This document shows, piece by piece, positions 8,722 through 18,851 of a stretch of DNA of 64,000 nucleotides. The notes under the pieces are model-generated. The model was given only the letters and a program-made list of their open reading frames with translations, did not search any database and was not told the DNA's origin. The first letter of the stretch is position 1. Each line of letters starts with the position of its first letter. This DNA comes from Levilactobacillus suantsaiihabitans (GTDB lineage: Bacteria; Bacillota; Bacilli; Lactobacillales; Lactobacillaceae): assembly GCF_004745505.1 (NCBI RefSeq), contig NZ_RKLX01000012.1:1-64000 (forward strand). The letters run 5' to 3'. Made by a program: the position numbers and the translations under genes.

Positions 8722-10212
8722 TTAGCCTTCTAATTGGGCTAAGGTCTGGTGAATGTGTTGTAAGGCGGTCTCCCGTCCCACTAATTCAATGGATTCTGGT
8801 AATTCTGGCCCGTGCATTTCGTGGGTCACCGCAATTCGAATCGGCATCCATAATTGCCGACCCTTGATGCCCGTCTTGGCTTGAACAGCCTTGATCACGT
8901 GGAAGATTTCCACGGAGTCAAAGAGGTCGAGCTTTTCGATCTGCGCAGCGAATTCCTTCAAAACGACGGGTGCCGTTTCGTTATTGATTTCATCAAAGGC
9001 TTCCCCGCTGACTTGGTCGGGTTCTTCAAAGAAGACCGAGGCCATGTCGTTGATTTGCGCCATGTAGCTCATTTGCCGCTTGTACAGGTTGATCAGTTGA
9101 CGTGCCCATTCAATCGTTTGGTTGTCTGGGTTAGCCGGAATGTTGCCAGCCTTGATCAATTGCTTCAAGGCCAGGTCCATGATCGTACTGTCATCGGCAT
9201 CCTTGACGTAACGGTTGTTCAACCATTCCAGCTTATCACTGTCAAAGGTGGCTGGTGAAGAACTCAACCGCGTTTCATCATACATCTTGATGAATTGCTT
9301 ACGGTTAAAGATTTCGTCTTCACCCACTGGTGACCAGCCCAACAACAGAATGAAGTTGAACATGGCTTCTGGCAGGTAACCCAATTCGCGGTATTGTTCG
9401 ATGAATTGTAAGACGGATTCGTCACGCTTGGATAACTTCTTACCGGTATCCTTGCTGATGATCAAGCTCATGTGCCCAAACTTAGGGGCTTCCCAGCCGA
9501 ATGCTTGGTAGATCATCAATTGCTTAGGCGTGTTGGCCACGTGGTCATCGCCCCGGAAGACGTGACTGATGGCCATCTTGTGGTCGTCAACAACCACGGC
9601 AAAGTTGTAGGTTGGCATGCCATCGCGCTTGGCAATGACGAAGTCTCCCCCGATGGTATCGGAGTTGAAAGAAACGTGGCCCTTGACCATGTCGTCCCAT
9701 TCAAAGACTTCATCCTTTGGCACGCGGAACCGAATCACTGGCTTTAAGCCTTTAGCCTTGGCGTCAGCGATGGCCGCAGCCTTTTCATCTTCGGTCATCC
9801 CAGCGTATTCGTATTCGTAGTGTGGCATTTCTTTGCGGGCTTTTTGCGCTTCCCGGTCGGCTTGCAGTTCTTCTTCTGTCCGGTAAGATTCGTAAGCCTT
9901 GCCTTCGTCCAACAGTTGTTGGATCAGTGGGGTGTAAATGTCACGGCGTTCAGACTGACGGTAAGGACCGTAGTCGCCACCGACGTCAGGACCTTCGTCC
10001 CAATCCAAACCAAGCCACTTTAAGTTTTCTAATTGGCTCCGTTCACCATCAGCAATGTTCCGTTTCGTATCCGTATCCTCGATCCGAATGATGAACTTAC
10101 CCTTGTTGTGACGGGCAAATAAATAGTTAAAAATGGCTGTCCGGGCATTACCAATGTGTAAATGACCGGTTGGGCTCGGTGCGTACCGAACCCGAATTGA
10201 ATTTTTCGCCAA
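8722..10212 (-). CDS. gltX: Glutamyl-tRNA synthetase
   Basis: A class I synthetase that charges tRNA-Glu (and in lactobacilli usually tRNA-Gln, later amidated). The 496-residue protein has the HIGH signature [16 protein letters not shown] (about 9-24) and the KMSKS-type KLSKRDES (about 257-264). The start is TTG at 10212, with AAAGAGG about ten bases before; no ATG lies near the expected N-terminus ([13 protein letters not shown]). It is followed by a terminator and then cysS. Confidence 0.96.
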   Translation of the reverse strand: MAKNSIRVRYAPSPTGHLHIGNARTAIFNYLFARHNKGKFIIRIEDTDTKRNIADGERSQLENLKWLGLDWDEGPDVGGDYGPYRQSERRDIYTPLIQQLLDEGKAYESYRTEEELQADREAQKARKEMPHYEYEYAGMTEDEKAAAIADAKAKGLKPVIRFRVPKDEVFEWDDMVKGHVSFNSDTIGGDFVIAKRDGMPTYNFAVVVDDHKMAISHVFRGDDHVANTPKQLMIYQAFGWEAPKFGHMSLIISKDTGKKLSKRDESVLQFIEQYRELGYLPEAMFNFILLLGWSPVGEDEIFNRKQFIKMYDETRLSSSPATFDSDKLEWLNNRYVKDADDSTIMDLALKQLIKAGNIPANPDNQTIEWARQLINLYKRQMSYMAQINDMASVFFEEPDQVSGEAFDEINNETAPVVLKEFAAQIEKLDLFDSVEIFHVIKAVQAKTGIKGRQLWMPIRIAVTHEMHGPELPESIELVGRETALQHIHQTLAQLEG

Positions 10213-10370
10213 AACGTTTGCGCCTCTTTCTAAAAGTTTTATTCATAATCAATAGTCAATTATGACAGAATGTCTTAATTTTACAATGCTCAAGCGGAAA
10301 AAGAAAGGACTCACTCCTAATCCGCTGGAAAAATTTGTTTTTGGGGGACTTTCTGGCGGCAATACGGGCT

Positions 10371-10515
10371 TGTGCTGGCCGCCTAGACAACTGGCGTCTT
10401 TGAAATGCGACCTTCGGCTCAAAACGAGGTGTCGAGACCGCTCGTTGGCTCGATCCGCCCCAGCGTTCCAATCCATATTTGGCGAACGGTAGGCGGTCAG
10501 TTTCCGCTGTGAAGC
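10371..10515 (-). repeat. Dispersed intergenic repeat, well-preserved copy
   Basis: Read on the minus strand it contains CCGCCTACCGTTCGCC, GGAACGCTGGGGCGG, GGTCTCGACACC and GCCAGTTGTC in order. The copy at 61640-61960 has the same orientation and is similar over about 120 bases. The gap 10213-10708 between gltX and yacL holds this repeat, the yacL terminator and a second repeat module (10636-10690); no gene is seen. A weak promoter for gltX (TTGTAA, 16 bases, CATAAT) is possible near 10265-10290. Confidence 0.75.
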
Positions 10516-10593
10516 TGTCAACGAGCAATCTTAACGCCACGAGTCGCATGATAACAATGATTCCAACTGATTTTCGTCCTTCAACCTTCCGTT

Positions 10594-10631
10594 AATAAAA
10601 AGAGCCTGGACAACACTTGGTCCAGACTCTT
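10594..10631 (-). terminator. yacL terminator
   Basis: Minus-strand AAGAGTCTGGAC pairs with GTCCAGGCTCTT and is followed by a T-run. It terminates the radA/yacL transcripts. Confidence 0.85.
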
Positions 10632-10708
10632 GCGTGTTAACTTTAAATAACTGAAACGTGCGCCAACAGGCAGCTAGCCAATCGCCTTTCGGCCCACTCT
10701 CTTAGGCG

Positions 10709-11887
10709 TTAACGCGATGACTTCGAATTCTTTCCCGTCGTGGCGTTGCCCTTGTTCGCTTTCTTTTGGTCTTCGATGTTCTTCGTTGAATGCAGCGGCT
10801 TGGCGAAGATCATACGACCAGCATCCGTTTGAATGGCACTGGTGACGACCACATCCAATTGCTTGTTGATGAAGTAACGACCGTCTTCGACCACGACCAT
10901 GGTGCCGTCGTCGAGGTAGGCCACCCCTTGTTGCCGTTCCGTCCCGTTTTTCACGACCATTACGTGGAGATTTTCTCCCGGAATGACCCGTGGCTTCAAG
11001 GCGTTGGCTAAAGAGTTGATGTTTAAGACCTGGACGTTTTGGAACTGGATGACCTTGTTCAAGTTGTAATCATTGGTCACGATGACCCCGCCGTTTTGCT
11101 TGGCCAAGGCAATCAATTTACTATCGACCTCGGGGATGTCTTCGAAGTCGCCTTCGTACATCTCGATGGGCATGATGTGTTCATTTTGTAACTTGTTCAA
11201 GATGTCCAGCCCGCGCCGACCCCGGACGCGTTTGATGGAGTCGCTGGAATCCGCAATGTACTGCAACTCGTACAGGACAAAGTTGGGCACCAGCAGCGTG
11301 CCTTCCAGAAAGCCCGTCTTGGCCAAATCGTAAATCCGTCCGTCAATTAAGATGTTGGTATCCAAAATCTTATAATGGTGGAAATTCGGTTCGGTCTCCT
11401 TGTCCAAGACCTTCTTGTCAGCCTCTTCTTCGGCCTTTTTACCCCGCGGTTGGAACAGCTTGCGCCACTCTTCTAACCGAATCTTGCTCAAGCGGGCCCC
11501 AATGCGGAAGCCAAAGTAGCCAAACAGAAGCATCAAGATCCACGGAATCACCGTGCCAATGAAGAAGGATGGCACGTGAAACAGAAATTGTGAAATCAAT
11601 AAGGCTAACGCCAGCCCCACGATGGTGAGTAAACTCCCAAAGATAATGGTCATGGGGTTTTGCTTGTTCAGGTAAGTCTCAATCCGATTGATCAACCGCA
11701 AAATCACGCCCGCGAAGAGTAATCCGAGAATGAGGAAAATAATGGCTCCAAGCAAAATATTCACGAAGACGTTGTCAATCAAGCGGTTGGTCATCCCCAT
11801 CAAGAGCCAGAGCCGGGAGAAGTACGCCGCTCCCATGACTCCACCTAAGATGGCGAAGATAATTAAAACAACCGTTTTTTTACGCAT
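10709..11887 (-). CDS. YacL-type membrane PIN/TRAM-domain protein
   Basis: A 392-residue integral membrane protein with a cytosolic PIN nuclease-like domain. The N-terminus has about four membrane segments (residues 5-25, 40-65, 82-102, 108-130). The PIN domain begins ILDTNILIDGRIYDLA (about 174-189), with acidic residues also in IPEVDSKLIALA and IVTNDYNLNKVI. A C-terminal TRAM-like domain (PGENLHVMVVKNGTERQQG, about 304-322) may bind RNA. It ends in a basic tail. GGGAGGTGA precedes the ATG. Its place after radA is conserved in Firmicutes; the substrate is not known. Confidence 0.92.
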   Translation of the reverse strand: MRKKTVVLIIFAILGGVMGAAYFSRLWLLMGMTNRLIDNVFVNILLGAIIFLILGLLFAGVILRLINRIETYLNKQNPMTIIFGSLLTIVGLALALLISQFLFHVPSFFIGTVIPWILMLLFGYFGFRIGARLSKIRLEEWRKLFQPRGKKAEEEADKKVLDKETEPNFHHYKILDTNILIDGRIYDLAKTGFLEGTLLVPNFVLYELQYIADSSDSIKRVRGRRGLDILNKLQNEHIMPIEMYEGDFEDIPEVDSKLIALAKQNGGVIVTNDYNLNKVIQFQNVQVLNINSLANALKPRVIPGENLHVMVVKNGTERQQGVAYLDDGTMVVVEDGRYFINKQLDVVVTSAIQTDAGRMIFAKPLHSTKNIEDQKKANKGNATTGKNSKSSR

Positions 11888-11918
11888 ATTTGTTCACCTC
11901 CCTTCAAGGTCCCTGACG

Positions 11919-13301
11919 CTACACGCCGAGGGCTAATTTTAACGTCTGCCGTAACGTGGACACGCCAACGACTTCGATGCCGTCTGGTGCGGTCCAGCCC
12001 TGCAGATTATTCTTAGGAACAAAGATCCGTTTAAAACCGAGTTTCTTGGCCTCGGCGACCCGGGATTCGACCCGGTTGACCCGCCGGATTTCCCCGGTCA
12101 AGCCAACTTCTCCGACGAAACAATCGGTCGGCGCGGTCGCGGTATCCCGGTAACTGGAGGCAATCGCCAGCGCAATGGCCAGGTCAATGGCAGGTTCATC
12201 TAGCTTAACGCCCCCGGCCGCCTTCAAGAAAGCATCCTGGTTTTGGAGCATCAGATTGGCCCGTTTTTCCAGCACCGCCATCAGTAGTGAGACCCGGTTG
12301 CGGTCCAGCCCACTCGAGGTACGTTGCGCGTTACCGAAGACCGACGGCGTGATCAACGCCTGGACTTCGACCAAGATGGGCCGCGTGCCTTCCATCGACA
12401 CGACGATGGCCGAACCGGTCGCATCCTTAAGCCGTTCCTCCAGGAAAATTTCCGACGGATTGGCGACTTCATAGAGACCGCCCTCGCGCATTTCAAAAAT
12501 GCCCAGCTCATTGGTCGAGCCAAAGCGGTTCTTGACCGCCCGTAAGATCCGGTAGGTGTGGTGCAAATCGCCTTCAAAGTACAGCACGGTATCCACCATG
12601 TGTTCCAAGATCTTGGGTCCGGCAATCGCGCCACCCTTGGTCACGTGACCGACCACAAAGATGGTGATGCCGTTGGTCTTGGCAATCTGCATCAATTCAC
12701 CGGTCACGGCGCGAATCTGCGAGACCGACCCAATGGCCGACTCGATCCCCGGGGCCTGCATGGTCTGCACGGAGTCAATGACCACGTAGTCCGGCTGCAT
12801 CTGCTCGATGTTGGCCCGGATGCTGGCCATGTCCGTTTCCGGATACAGGTACAAATTGTCGCTGTTGACGACTAACCGGTCCGCGCGCATCTTGATCTGT
12901 GAGGCACTTTCTTCCCCGGAAACGTAGAGAACCTTGCCCCCCGTTTCGCTCAACTGACCAGATACCTGTAACAGCAGCGTGGATTTCCCAATGCCGGGAT
13001 CCCCACCGATTAAAATCAAGGAACCGGCCACGATACCGCCACCCAAGACCCGGTTCAACTCTTCCATCTGGGTCTTGGTCCGTGTCTCCGTTGAATGTTT
13101 AATGTCTTTCATCAATTGGGGGCGGGACTGTTCGCTACCAATTGCGGTCCGCGTCGATTGCGGCTTGGCCTTAGCGGCAGTTGGTGTCACAACTTCTTCC
13201 ACCATGGTGTTCCACTCGCCACAATTTGGGCAACGTCCCAGATAGCGCGGTGAACTGTAATCACAATTTTGACAAACATAAGTTGTTCTTGGTTTAGCCA
13301 C
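11919..13301 (-). CDS. radA: DNA repair protein RadA
   Basis: RadA (Sms) is a RecA-like ATPase and helicase that processes recombination intermediates. The 460-residue protein has a zinc finger CQNCDYSS...CPNCGEW (about 10-30), Walker [13 protein letters not shown] (about 99-110), the RadA-specific KNRFG motif (about 257-261) and a Lon-like C-terminal domain ([16 protein letters not shown]). The frame is open upstream to 13358, but the GTG at 13301 with AAAGGGGG upstream gives the family N-terminus [12 protein letters not shown]. An extended -10 (TGCTAAAAT) lies about 40 bases upstream. Confidence 0.96.
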   Translation of the reverse strand: MAKPRTTYVCQNCDYSSPRYLGRCPNCGEWNTMVEEVVTPTAAKAKPQSTRTAIGSEQSRPQLMKDIKHSTETRTKTQMEELNRVLGGGIVAGSLILIGGDPGIGKSTLLLQVSGQLSETGGKVLYVSGEESASQIKMRADRLVVNSDNLYLYPETDMASIRANIEQMQPDYVVIDSVQTMQAPGIESAIGSVSQIRAVTGELMQIAKTNGITIFVVGHVTKGGAIAGPKILEHMVDTVLYFEGDLHHTYRILRAVKNRFGSTNELGIFEMREGGLYEVANPSEIFLEERLKDATGSAIVVSMEGTRPILVEVQALITPSVFGNAQRTSSGLDRNRVSLLMAVLEKRANLMLQNQDAFLKAAGGVKLDEPAIDLAIALAIASSYRDTATAPTDCFVGEVGLTGEIRRVNRVESRVAEAKKLGFKRIFVPKNNLQGWTAPDGIEVVGVSTLRQTLKLALGV

Positions 13302-13393
13302 GAAGATCCCCCTTTTTCTTAGTCTGAATACCTTTATTTTAGCATATCTAGCGGGCAATCCCCCACTAGTCTGTCAGGTCTATTTCTAAAGTT

Positions 13394-13933
13394 TTAGTTA
13401 CGGTCCGAGGAGCCAAAGCCGCCGGTCCGTTGCTGTTGTGGTGCCTGCTCGTCATCCGCCAGCAGATAAGGCATGAACAGCCCTTGGGCGATGCGCTGAC
13501 CTTTTTTAATGACCTGATCTTTTAGCCCCACGTTAATTAATTGAACGAAAATTTCACCCTCATTCTTTTCGTTGTTGTAGTAATCCGCGTCGATCACGCC
13601 AATACCATTGGGTAAAATCAAGCTGTGCTTCAACGGATTGCTGGAACGGTTGGCCAGAATCAACACCTCGCCCGGCTGCATGTAGGCCTTGATCCCCGTG
13701 GGAACCAACCAAGGCTTGAGGTCACTTTGCCCCGCCAACAGCTCTTCGGTGGTCAGCTCATCTTGGTGCCGCAACCGCTTGAAGGCGTGCAACAAGTCAT
13801 GGTGCCAAATGGAAGGCAACGTGAAATCCGCCGCACACTCAAAGTCGTAGCCAGCGGCCTGTTTCGTGGTTCGGTACGGCAGCTTGATCCCCTGGTTGGC
13901 ATATTTACTGACAATTTCAAATCCGCGTTGCAT
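13394..13933 (-). CDS. dut: dUTP diphosphatase (trimeric Dut type)
   Basis: It hydrolyses dUTP to dUMP and pyrophosphate, keeping uracil out of DNA. The 179-residue protein shows motif 1 (AAGYDFECAAD), motif 2 (ANRSSNPLK, about 93-101), motif 3 with the catalytic Asp (NGIGVIDADYYNN, about 107-119), motif 4 (GQRIAQGLF) and the C-terminal motif 5 (RTGGFGSSD). A 25-30 residue insertion before motif 2 makes it longer than the E. coli enzyme. The ATG at 13933 is eight bases from GAGGGAG; a GTG at 13942 overlaps that site. It is the gene upstream of radA. Confidence 0.93.
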   Translation of the reverse strand: MQRGFEIVSKYANQGIKLPYRTTKQAAGYDFECAADFTLPSIWHHDLLHAFKRLRHQDELTTEELLAGQSDLKPWLVPTGIKAYMQPGEVLILANRSSNPLKHSLILPNGIGVIDADYYNNEKNEGEIFVQLINVGLKDQVIKKGQRIAQGLFMPYLLADDEQAPQQQRTGGFGSSDRN

Positions 13934-14351
13934 GACAAGCACTCCCTCGATAATATTTTACACTGTTATTTGTTAAAGCGAACGGCTAGTGACGCATTCA
14001 AATGGTTGACCACCTACCGACTGGTCTAGGCGGCAACCGTGAGTGTTTCATTTTACCATGAATCTGCCCAGACGCAATCCCTAAATTTACTGGTGAGCCG
14101 GTCGTTAAGCTGCACCGGTGGCCAAAACGATTTGCCGCCAGGTCCCTACTCGACAAGCAGGCAAATACCCGATTGGCCTAGGTCGCCACAGCCGCCGTTT
14201 ACATTAACCTCTCTAAGCATAAGCAACCTGCCCGCAGATTACCAGCAAAAGTATGTTCGCCAGCCACATTTTTTCTGGGCAAAAGGAGTTGACAATCCCT
14301 CGCCGATAGACCAGAATTAAAAGTGAGACTGGTCATGAAAGGAGTTCACCC
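13934..14351. other. Divergent intergenic region
   Basis: 418 bases without a recognisable gene between divergent dut and the acetyltransferase gene. A possible degenerate piece of the dispersed repeat lies near 13983-14045, and the plus-strand promoter at 14289-14317. The open frame at 14039-14320 has no ribosome binding site. Confidence 0.6.
14289..14317 (+). promoter_or_regulatory. Promoter of the acetyltransferase-rpiA operon
   Basis: TTGACA, 17 bases, CAGAAT, about 35 bases before the start codon of the first gene. Confidence 0.65.
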
Positions 14352-14693
14352 ATGACGATTACGGAACAGCCTGGCCAATTACAAGTGGTGCAAGATGAAC
14401 AGCTGTTGGCGCGCCTGCATTATTTGCGGTTGAGCAACACTAGCTGGGTGTTGGAACAAATCTTCGTCCGGCCCTCACAGTCTGCCACCACGTTAGCTGA
14501 CCAGCTGATAAAACGTTTTACCGAACTGGCAACTGCCGCGCAGGTCACGGTTAAATTGCTCGATCCGTACGCCAAGCGATACTTCAGCCAGCATCCCGCC
14601 GACCAAGCACTCTTGGCGGATCATCAGTTACCCGTCACCGGTGACGCGGCGGTCAAACCAGTCGCCTTACACCTACACACAGAAGAGGAGTAG
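14352..14693 (+). CDS. YjdJ-like GNAT-family acetyltransferase (putative)
   Basis: A 113-residue protein resembling the small GNAT-type N-acetyltransferases (YjdJ/Gtf2-like): a short beta-rich N-terminus, the [19 protein letters not shown] segment in the place of the acetyl-CoA loop, and the late [11 protein letters not shown] motif typical of this group. It has no usable substrate information. AAAGGAG lies seven bases before the ATG. It ends five bases before rpiA and supplies the rpiA ribosome binding site, so the two are cotranscribed and probably translationally linked. Confidence 0.7.
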   Translation: MTITEQPGQLQVVQDEQLLARLHYLRLSNTSWVLEQIFVRPSQSATTLADQLIKRFTELATAAQVTVKLLDPYAKRYFSQHPADQALLADHQLPVTGDAAVKPVALHLHTEEE

Positions 14694-14698
14694 TTCAC

Positions 14699-15385
14699 AT
14701 GGATCAAAACGCATTGAAAGCTTTAGTGGGTCAAGAAGCCGTTAAGTACGTTCAAGACGGTATGATTTTAGGAATTGGAACTGGGTCGACCGTTCGCTAC
14801 ATGATCGACGCTTTGGGCGAACGCGTGAAAAACGAAGGCTTGAACATTGTCGGGGTCGCCACGTCCGACCGTTCTGCCAAGCAAGCCGAATCACTGGGCA
14901 TCACCATCAAGCAATTGGATGAAGTCGACCACCTTGATTTGACCATTGACGGTGCCGATGAAATCGACGACAACTTCCAAGGTATCAAGGGTGGCGGGGC
15001 CGCTCACCTCTGGGAAAAGATCGTCGCCATCAACTCCACCAAGAACATGTGGATCGTCGACGAAAGTAAAATGGTCCACCACCTGGGCAAGTTCCCGTTG
15101 CCTTTGGAAGTCATTCCCTTTGGCTCCAGCCACGTCCTGGAAAAGCTGGACAAGATGGGCTTCAACCCTAGCTTCCGCATGAAAGAAGACGGTAGCCACG
15201 TGCTGACTGACTCCAAGAACTACATCATCGACCTGCATCTGGGTCGCATCGACCACCCCCACGAACTCGCCAACACCTTAAATGGTATCGTTGGCGTCGT
15301 GGAACACGGCCTGTTCTTAGACACGGTCAACACGGTCATCGTCGGCCGCCAAGACGGTCCGGAAGTCTTGAACGCCCGCGACTAA
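14699..15385 (+). CDS. rpiA: Ribose-5-phosphate isomerase A
   Basis: It interconverts ribose 5-phosphate and ribulose 5-phosphate in the pentose phosphate pathway. The 228-residue protein has the phosphate-binding [15 protein letters not shown] (about 25-39), the catalytic [20 protein letters not shown] (about 80-99, with the Asp pair) and the [19 protein letters not shown] region. Its length and start are those of the family; GAGGAG in the end of the preceding gene is its Shine-Dalgarno site. A strong terminator follows. Confidence 0.96.
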   Translation: MDQNALKALVGQEAVKYVQDGMILGIGTGSTVRYMIDALGERVKNEGLNIVGVATSDRSAKQAESLGITIKQLDEVDHLDLTIDGADEIDDNFQGIKGGGAAHLWEKIVAINSTKNMWIVDESKMVHHLGKFPLPLEVIPFGSSHVLEKLDKMGFNPSFRMKEDGSHVLTDSKNYIIDLHLGRIDHPHELANTLNGIVGVVEHGLFLDTVNTVIVGRQDGPEVLNARD

Positions 15386-15406
15386 ATTAAATTAAACTGA
15401 TTTCTG

Positions 15407-15443
15407 GCGAGAGTGGGAGGTTTTGTCCCAAGCTCGCTTTTTT
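15407..15443 (+). terminator. rpiA terminator
   Basis: GGCGAG-GTGGGA pairs with TCCCA-GCTCGC and is followed by six T. Its loop (GGTTTTG) resembles the hairpins at 16522 and 55382. Confidence 0.8.
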
Positions 15444-15624
15444 GTGTTCAGCTCCCACTACGCGGTCAATAAACCTGAACAACCACCGCCAGCGACAGCC
15501 AGCACCTCCCCTGTCACCCGGCTTACCCAGTAACTAACAAGCGTCAACCATGAAACCATTCGCACAGTAGTGTATCATATAAATATAAGTGATTTTAAAA
15601 ATCTTAAATGAGCGAGGTAATTTC

Positions 15625-16431
15625 ATGGAAACGACACAGTTAAGTAACGGCGTCACCATCCCCATGTTAGGATTCGGCACCTACTTAATCGACAGTAAGG
15701 ACGTTCCGGCCGCCATCAAGACGGCGTTGGACGCGGGTTATCGGCATTTAGATTGTGCCCACATTTACGGCAATGAACCTGCCGTGGGTGCGGCCATCAA
15801 GGCTTCCGACGTCGACCGGTCCGACTTGTTTATCACGTCCAAAGTCTGGAACGCCGATCAAGGCTACGACAAGACGCTGGCCGCTTTCGATCAGACGTTG
15901 AACGACCTGCAATTGGACTACCTGGACCTCTACCTGATTCACTGGCCCAACGAAGAGAACTTTGACCTGACGTTAGACACCTGGCGCGCCCTGGAAACCC
16001 TGTATAAGCAAAAGAAAGTTCGCGCTATTGGGGTCTCCAACTTTTCCCAAGACCAACTGAAACAGGTCTTTGCCATGGCGACCGTTAAGCCCATGGTCAA
16101 CCAGATCGAACGCCACCCGTACAAGGTGCAAGCCGAGCTGGGAAAATTCGACACGGACAACGGCATCGTCAATGAAGGCTACTCCCCAATTGGCCACGGC
16201 CATCTGATCCTCGAAGACCCGGTCATCACCAAACTGGCCGACAAGTATGGCAAGTCCCCGGCCCAAATCGTCTTACGGTGGCAAGTCGACACCGGCTTCG
16301 TGGTCTTCCCCAAGTCTTCCAAGCCAGCGCGGGTACGGGAAAACTTTGAAATTTCCGGCTTCAACCTGACCGCCGAAGAAATTGCGGCAATCAACGCCTT
16401 GGATCAAGACAAACACTTGAACTACGACTAA
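15625..16431 (+). CDS. Aldo/keto reductase (2,5-diketo-D-gluconate reductase type)
   Basis: A 268-residue NADPH-dependent reductase of the AKR5-like group. The catalytic tetrad is visible: Asp and Tyr in GYRHLDCAHIYGNE (about 39-52), Lys in FITSKVWN (about 71-78) and His in LYLIHWP (about 102-108). The cofactor loop IVLRWQ...VFPKSSKPARVREN is near the C-terminus. The frame is open upstream, but the ATG at 15625 with GAGCGAGG before it gives the family start METTQLSNG. It is a single gene between terminators; the natural substrate cannot be read from the sequence. Confidence 0.9.
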   Translation: METTQLSNGVTIPMLGFGTYLIDSKDVPAAIKTALDAGYRHLDCAHIYGNEPAVGAAIKASDVDRSDLFITSKVWNADQGYDKTLAAFDQTLNDLQLDYLDLYLIHWPNEENFDLTLDTWRALETLYKQKKVRAIGVSNFSQDQLKQVFAMATVKPMVNQIERHPYKVQAELGKFDTDNGIVNEGYSPIGHGHLILEDPVITKLADKYGKSPAQIVLRWQVDTGFVVFPKSSKPARVRENFEISGFNLTAEEIAAINALDQDKHLNYD

Positions 16432-16439
16432 TCTAATGA

Positions 16440-16476
16440 GAGAGATTGTTAACCAATTGGCCGACAATCTCTTTTT
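16440..16476 (+). terminator. Aldo/keto reductase terminator
   Basis: AGAGATTGT pairs with ACAATCTCT and is followed by five T, just after the stop codon. Confidence 0.8.
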
Positions 16477-16521
16477 ACTTAAGTATTAACGGTGAACCGG
16501 AAGACTGGCCGACGAGGCGTA

Positions 16522-16562
16522 TCATCACGAGCCTGGGAGATCTTGTCCCAGGCTCGTGATGA
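16522..16562. repeat. Perfect 17-bp hairpin without T-tract
   Basis: CATCACGAGCCTGGGA (16523-16538) pairs exactly with its complement at 16546-16561. Neither strand has a T-run after it, so it is not a standard terminator. It lies just upstream of the pepC start region. Confidence 0.7.
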
Positions 16563-16645
16563 AAAATCCCCAACTTTTCGTTTCCCTATACAAAAAATGA
16601 GAAGATTGGAGTACAATGAGAGAATAAGATAGGAGAGTGACGTCA

Positions 16646-17980
16646 TTGAGTAAAGAAATCACGGCGGATCAAACCGCCCGTTATCAACAAGCTTTAGCTG
16701 CTGACCCCACCGCAAAGGTTTTGGAACGTGCTGTCAGCCACCAAGGTATCTTAGCAACCTCTGCCGATTACGCTTCTGAAACCGACATGACTCCCGTGTT
16801 CTCCATTGATTTGGACACTGGGAAAGTTGCCAACCAAAAGCAAAGTGGCCGTTGCTGGATGTTTGCCGCATTGAACACGATGCGTCATCACTTAGCCGAC
16901 CTGTTTCATTTGAGCGATTTCGAATTATCGCAGAACTACACGAACTTCTGGGATAAATTTGAAAAAGCCAACTACTTCTACGAAAATGTGTTGGCCACTG
17001 CTGACCAACCAACGTCTAGCCGCAAGGTGGCCTTCTTAATGGCGACCCCGCAACAAGACGGTGGGCAATGGGACATGCTGTGTGCCATCATTCAAAAATA
17101 CGGGATCGTGCCCAAGTCGGTCATGCCCGAAACCTACAACAGCTCCAAGTCTAGCGAACTGAACAGCACGCTGAACTTAAAACTGCGCAAGGACGCTATG
17201 ACTCTGCGGAAGTTGGTCGCTGACAAGGCCAGTGATGCGGATATCGCCGCTGCCAAGGATAAGATGCTGGGTGAAGTTTACCGCTTACTGAGCTTCTCCT
17301 TGGGCCAACCAGTCGACAAATTTGACTTCGAATACCGCGACGATGACAAGAACTACCACATCGACAAGGGCTTGACGCCAAAGTCATTCTTCGACAAGTA
17401 TGTGGATTGGGACTTAAACGATTACGTTTCCATCATCAACGCCCCAACCGCTGACAAGCCATACAACCACACCTACACGGTAGAAATGCTGGGTAACGTG
17501 GTCAGTGGCCGTCAAGTCAAGCACTTGAACGTTTCGATGAAGGACTTCAAACAATTGGCCATTAAGCAGCTGCAAGCCGGTCAATCCGTTTGGTTCGGCT
17601 GTGATGTCGGTCAATCTTCCGAACGGCAAAAGGGCATCATGGACACCAAGTACTACGACAAGGATGCCCTCTTCAACATCGACTTCTCCACGACCAAGGC
17701 TGAACGCCTGGACTACGGGGAAAGCTTGATGACCCACGCCATGGTCTTGACTGGTGTGGACTTGGTCGACGGTCAACCAACCAAGTGGAAGGTTGAAAAC
17801 TCATGGGGCGAAAAGGTCGGTACCAAGGGCTACTTCGTCATGAGCGACGCCTGGATGGACGAATATTGCTACCAAGTCGTCGTCAACAAGCAATTCCTGC
17901 CTGACGACCTGAAGCACATCCAAGAAACGGAAGAACCAACGGTCTTAGCCCCTTGGGATCCAATGGGTGCTTTGGCTTAA
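16646..17980 (+). CDS. pepC: Aminopeptidase C (bleomycin hydrolase family)
   Basis: A cytosolic C1-family thiol aminopeptidase that trims peptides, prominent in lactic acid bacteria. The 444-residue protein has the catalytic Cys in QKQSGRCWMFAALNTMR (about 64-80), the catalytic His in THAMVLTGV (about 361-369) and the Asn in KVENSWGEK (about 381-389). A GTG at 16637 overlaps the AGGAG site; the in-frame TTG at 16646 lies ten bases after it and gives the family start SKEI, so it is preferred. It forms a single-gene unit with its own terminator. Confidence 0.95.
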   Translation: MSKEITADQTARYQQALAADPTAKVLERAVSHQGILATSADYASETDMTPVFSIDLDTGKVANQKQSGRCWMFAALNTMRHHLADLFHLSDFELSQNYTNFWDKFEKANYFYENVLATADQPTSSRKVAFLMATPQQDGGQWDMLCAIIQKYGIVPKSVMPETYNSSKSSELNSTLNLKLRKDAMTLRKLVADKASDADIAAAKDKMLGEVYRLLSFSLGQPVDKFDFEYRDDDKNYHIDKGLTPKSFFDKYVDWDLNDYVSIINAPTADKPYNHTYTVEMLGNVVSGRQVKHLNVSMKDFKQLAIKQLQAGQSVWFGCDVGQSSERQKGIMDTKYYDKDALFNIDFSTTKAERLDYGESLMTHAMVLTGVDLVDGQPTKWKVENSWGEKVGTKGYFVMSDAWMDEYCYQVVVNKQFLPDDLKHIQETEEPTVLAPWDPMGALA

Positions 17981-17999
17981 CATGAATTTTGCGTAAACG

Positions 18000-18040
18000 A
18001 AAAGGTATCGGAATCCTTGAGAGGTTCCGGTACCTTTTTT
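18000..18040. terminator. Bidirectional terminator between pepC and araD-like gene
   Basis: AAAAGGTA-CGGAA pairs with TTCCGGTACCTTTTTT. The T-run is on the plus strand for pepC; four A on the other side could serve the convergent operon. Confidence 0.8.
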
Positions 18041-18104
18041 ATGTTCAATACTGCCCTAGTCACTTGCTTTGACCACACCAATAACCTCTGGAGATGAAGT
18101 TAGC

Positions 18105-18836
18105 TTAGTTTTCGCGAGCGGCGTGATCCTTTGAATGGGCATTGTTTTGACCATAGTAAGCGTTAGCCCCATGCTTACGTAAGTAGTGCTTGTCTAACAA
18201 GTATTGTGGTAATTCGCGGTTAGCCCGCGTCAATTGTAACGTGTGATAGTCCTCTTCGGCCACAACTTCTAAGACCTTGGCGTTGTAAACTGCCTTGTCT
18301 GGGGTTGGTCCCCAAGCAAACGGTCCGTGTTGACTAACCAATGCAGCAGGAATTGCCTCATAATCCAGTCCCCGTTCGTTAAAGGTCTTAACGATGGTTT
18401 TCCCCGTGTTGCCTTCGTAATCTTCTTCGATTTCTTGCTTAGTCAGTGCATCCGCTGCGGGCACATCCCCATAAAAAGTATCCGCATGCGTCGTATTCAT
18501 TGCTGGTACATCCATCTTAGCACCAGCAAATGAGACAGCCCAAGGGGAATGCGTGTGCACAATGCCACCGATCTTAGGAAAATGATTGTACAGGTACGTA
18601 TGCGTTGGCGTATCGCTGGATGGGTTCATCTCCCCTTCAACAACTTTACCGTCCAAGTTCACAACTACCATGTCAGCTGGCTTCAAATCGTTGTAGTCGA
18701 CACCCGATGGCTTGATGACATACAGGCCTTTTTCCCGGTCGATTCCGGAAACATTGCCCCAAGTAAATGAGACCAGACCCAGTTCTGGCAAACGCATGTT
18801 AGCGTCATAGACTTCTTGTTTTAATTTTTCAAGCAT
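18105..18836 (-). CDS. L-ribulose-5-phosphate 4-epimerase (AraD/UlaF/SgbE type)
   Basis: A class II aldolase-fold zinc enzyme converting L-ribulose 5-phosphate to D-xylulose 5-phosphate. The 243-residue protein has the N-terminal LVSFTWGNVSGIDRE (about 21-35), the phosphate-binding IKPSGVDY, the zinc pair HTHSPWAVSFA (about 94-104), DTFYGDVP with the catalytic-type residues and the third zinc His in SQHGPFAWG (about 168-176). AAAAGGAG precedes the ATG. It ends the minus operon, 15 bases after the 3-epimerase. AraD, UlaF and SgbE cannot be told apart by sequence alone; the neighbours favour the UlaF/SgbE role. Confidence 0.92.
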   Translation of the reverse strand: MLEKLKQEVYDANMRLPELGLVSFTWGNVSGIDREKGLYVIKPSGVDYNDLKPADMVVVNLDGKVVEGEMNPSSDTPTHTYLYNHFPKIGGIVHTHSPWAVSFAGAKMDVPAMNTTHADTFYGDVPAADALTKQEIEEDYEGNTGKTIVKTFNERGLDYEAIPAALVSQHGPFAWGPTPDKAVYNAKVLEVVAEEDYHTLQLTRANRELPQYLLDKHYLRKHGANAYYGQNNAHSKDHAAREN

Positions 18837-18851
18837 GTGATCATTCTCCTT

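Noticed and set aside
10249-10549. Two overlapping minus-strand frames upstream of gltX
   Set aside because: They lie in the dispersed repeat and resemble frames in its other copies; not genes.
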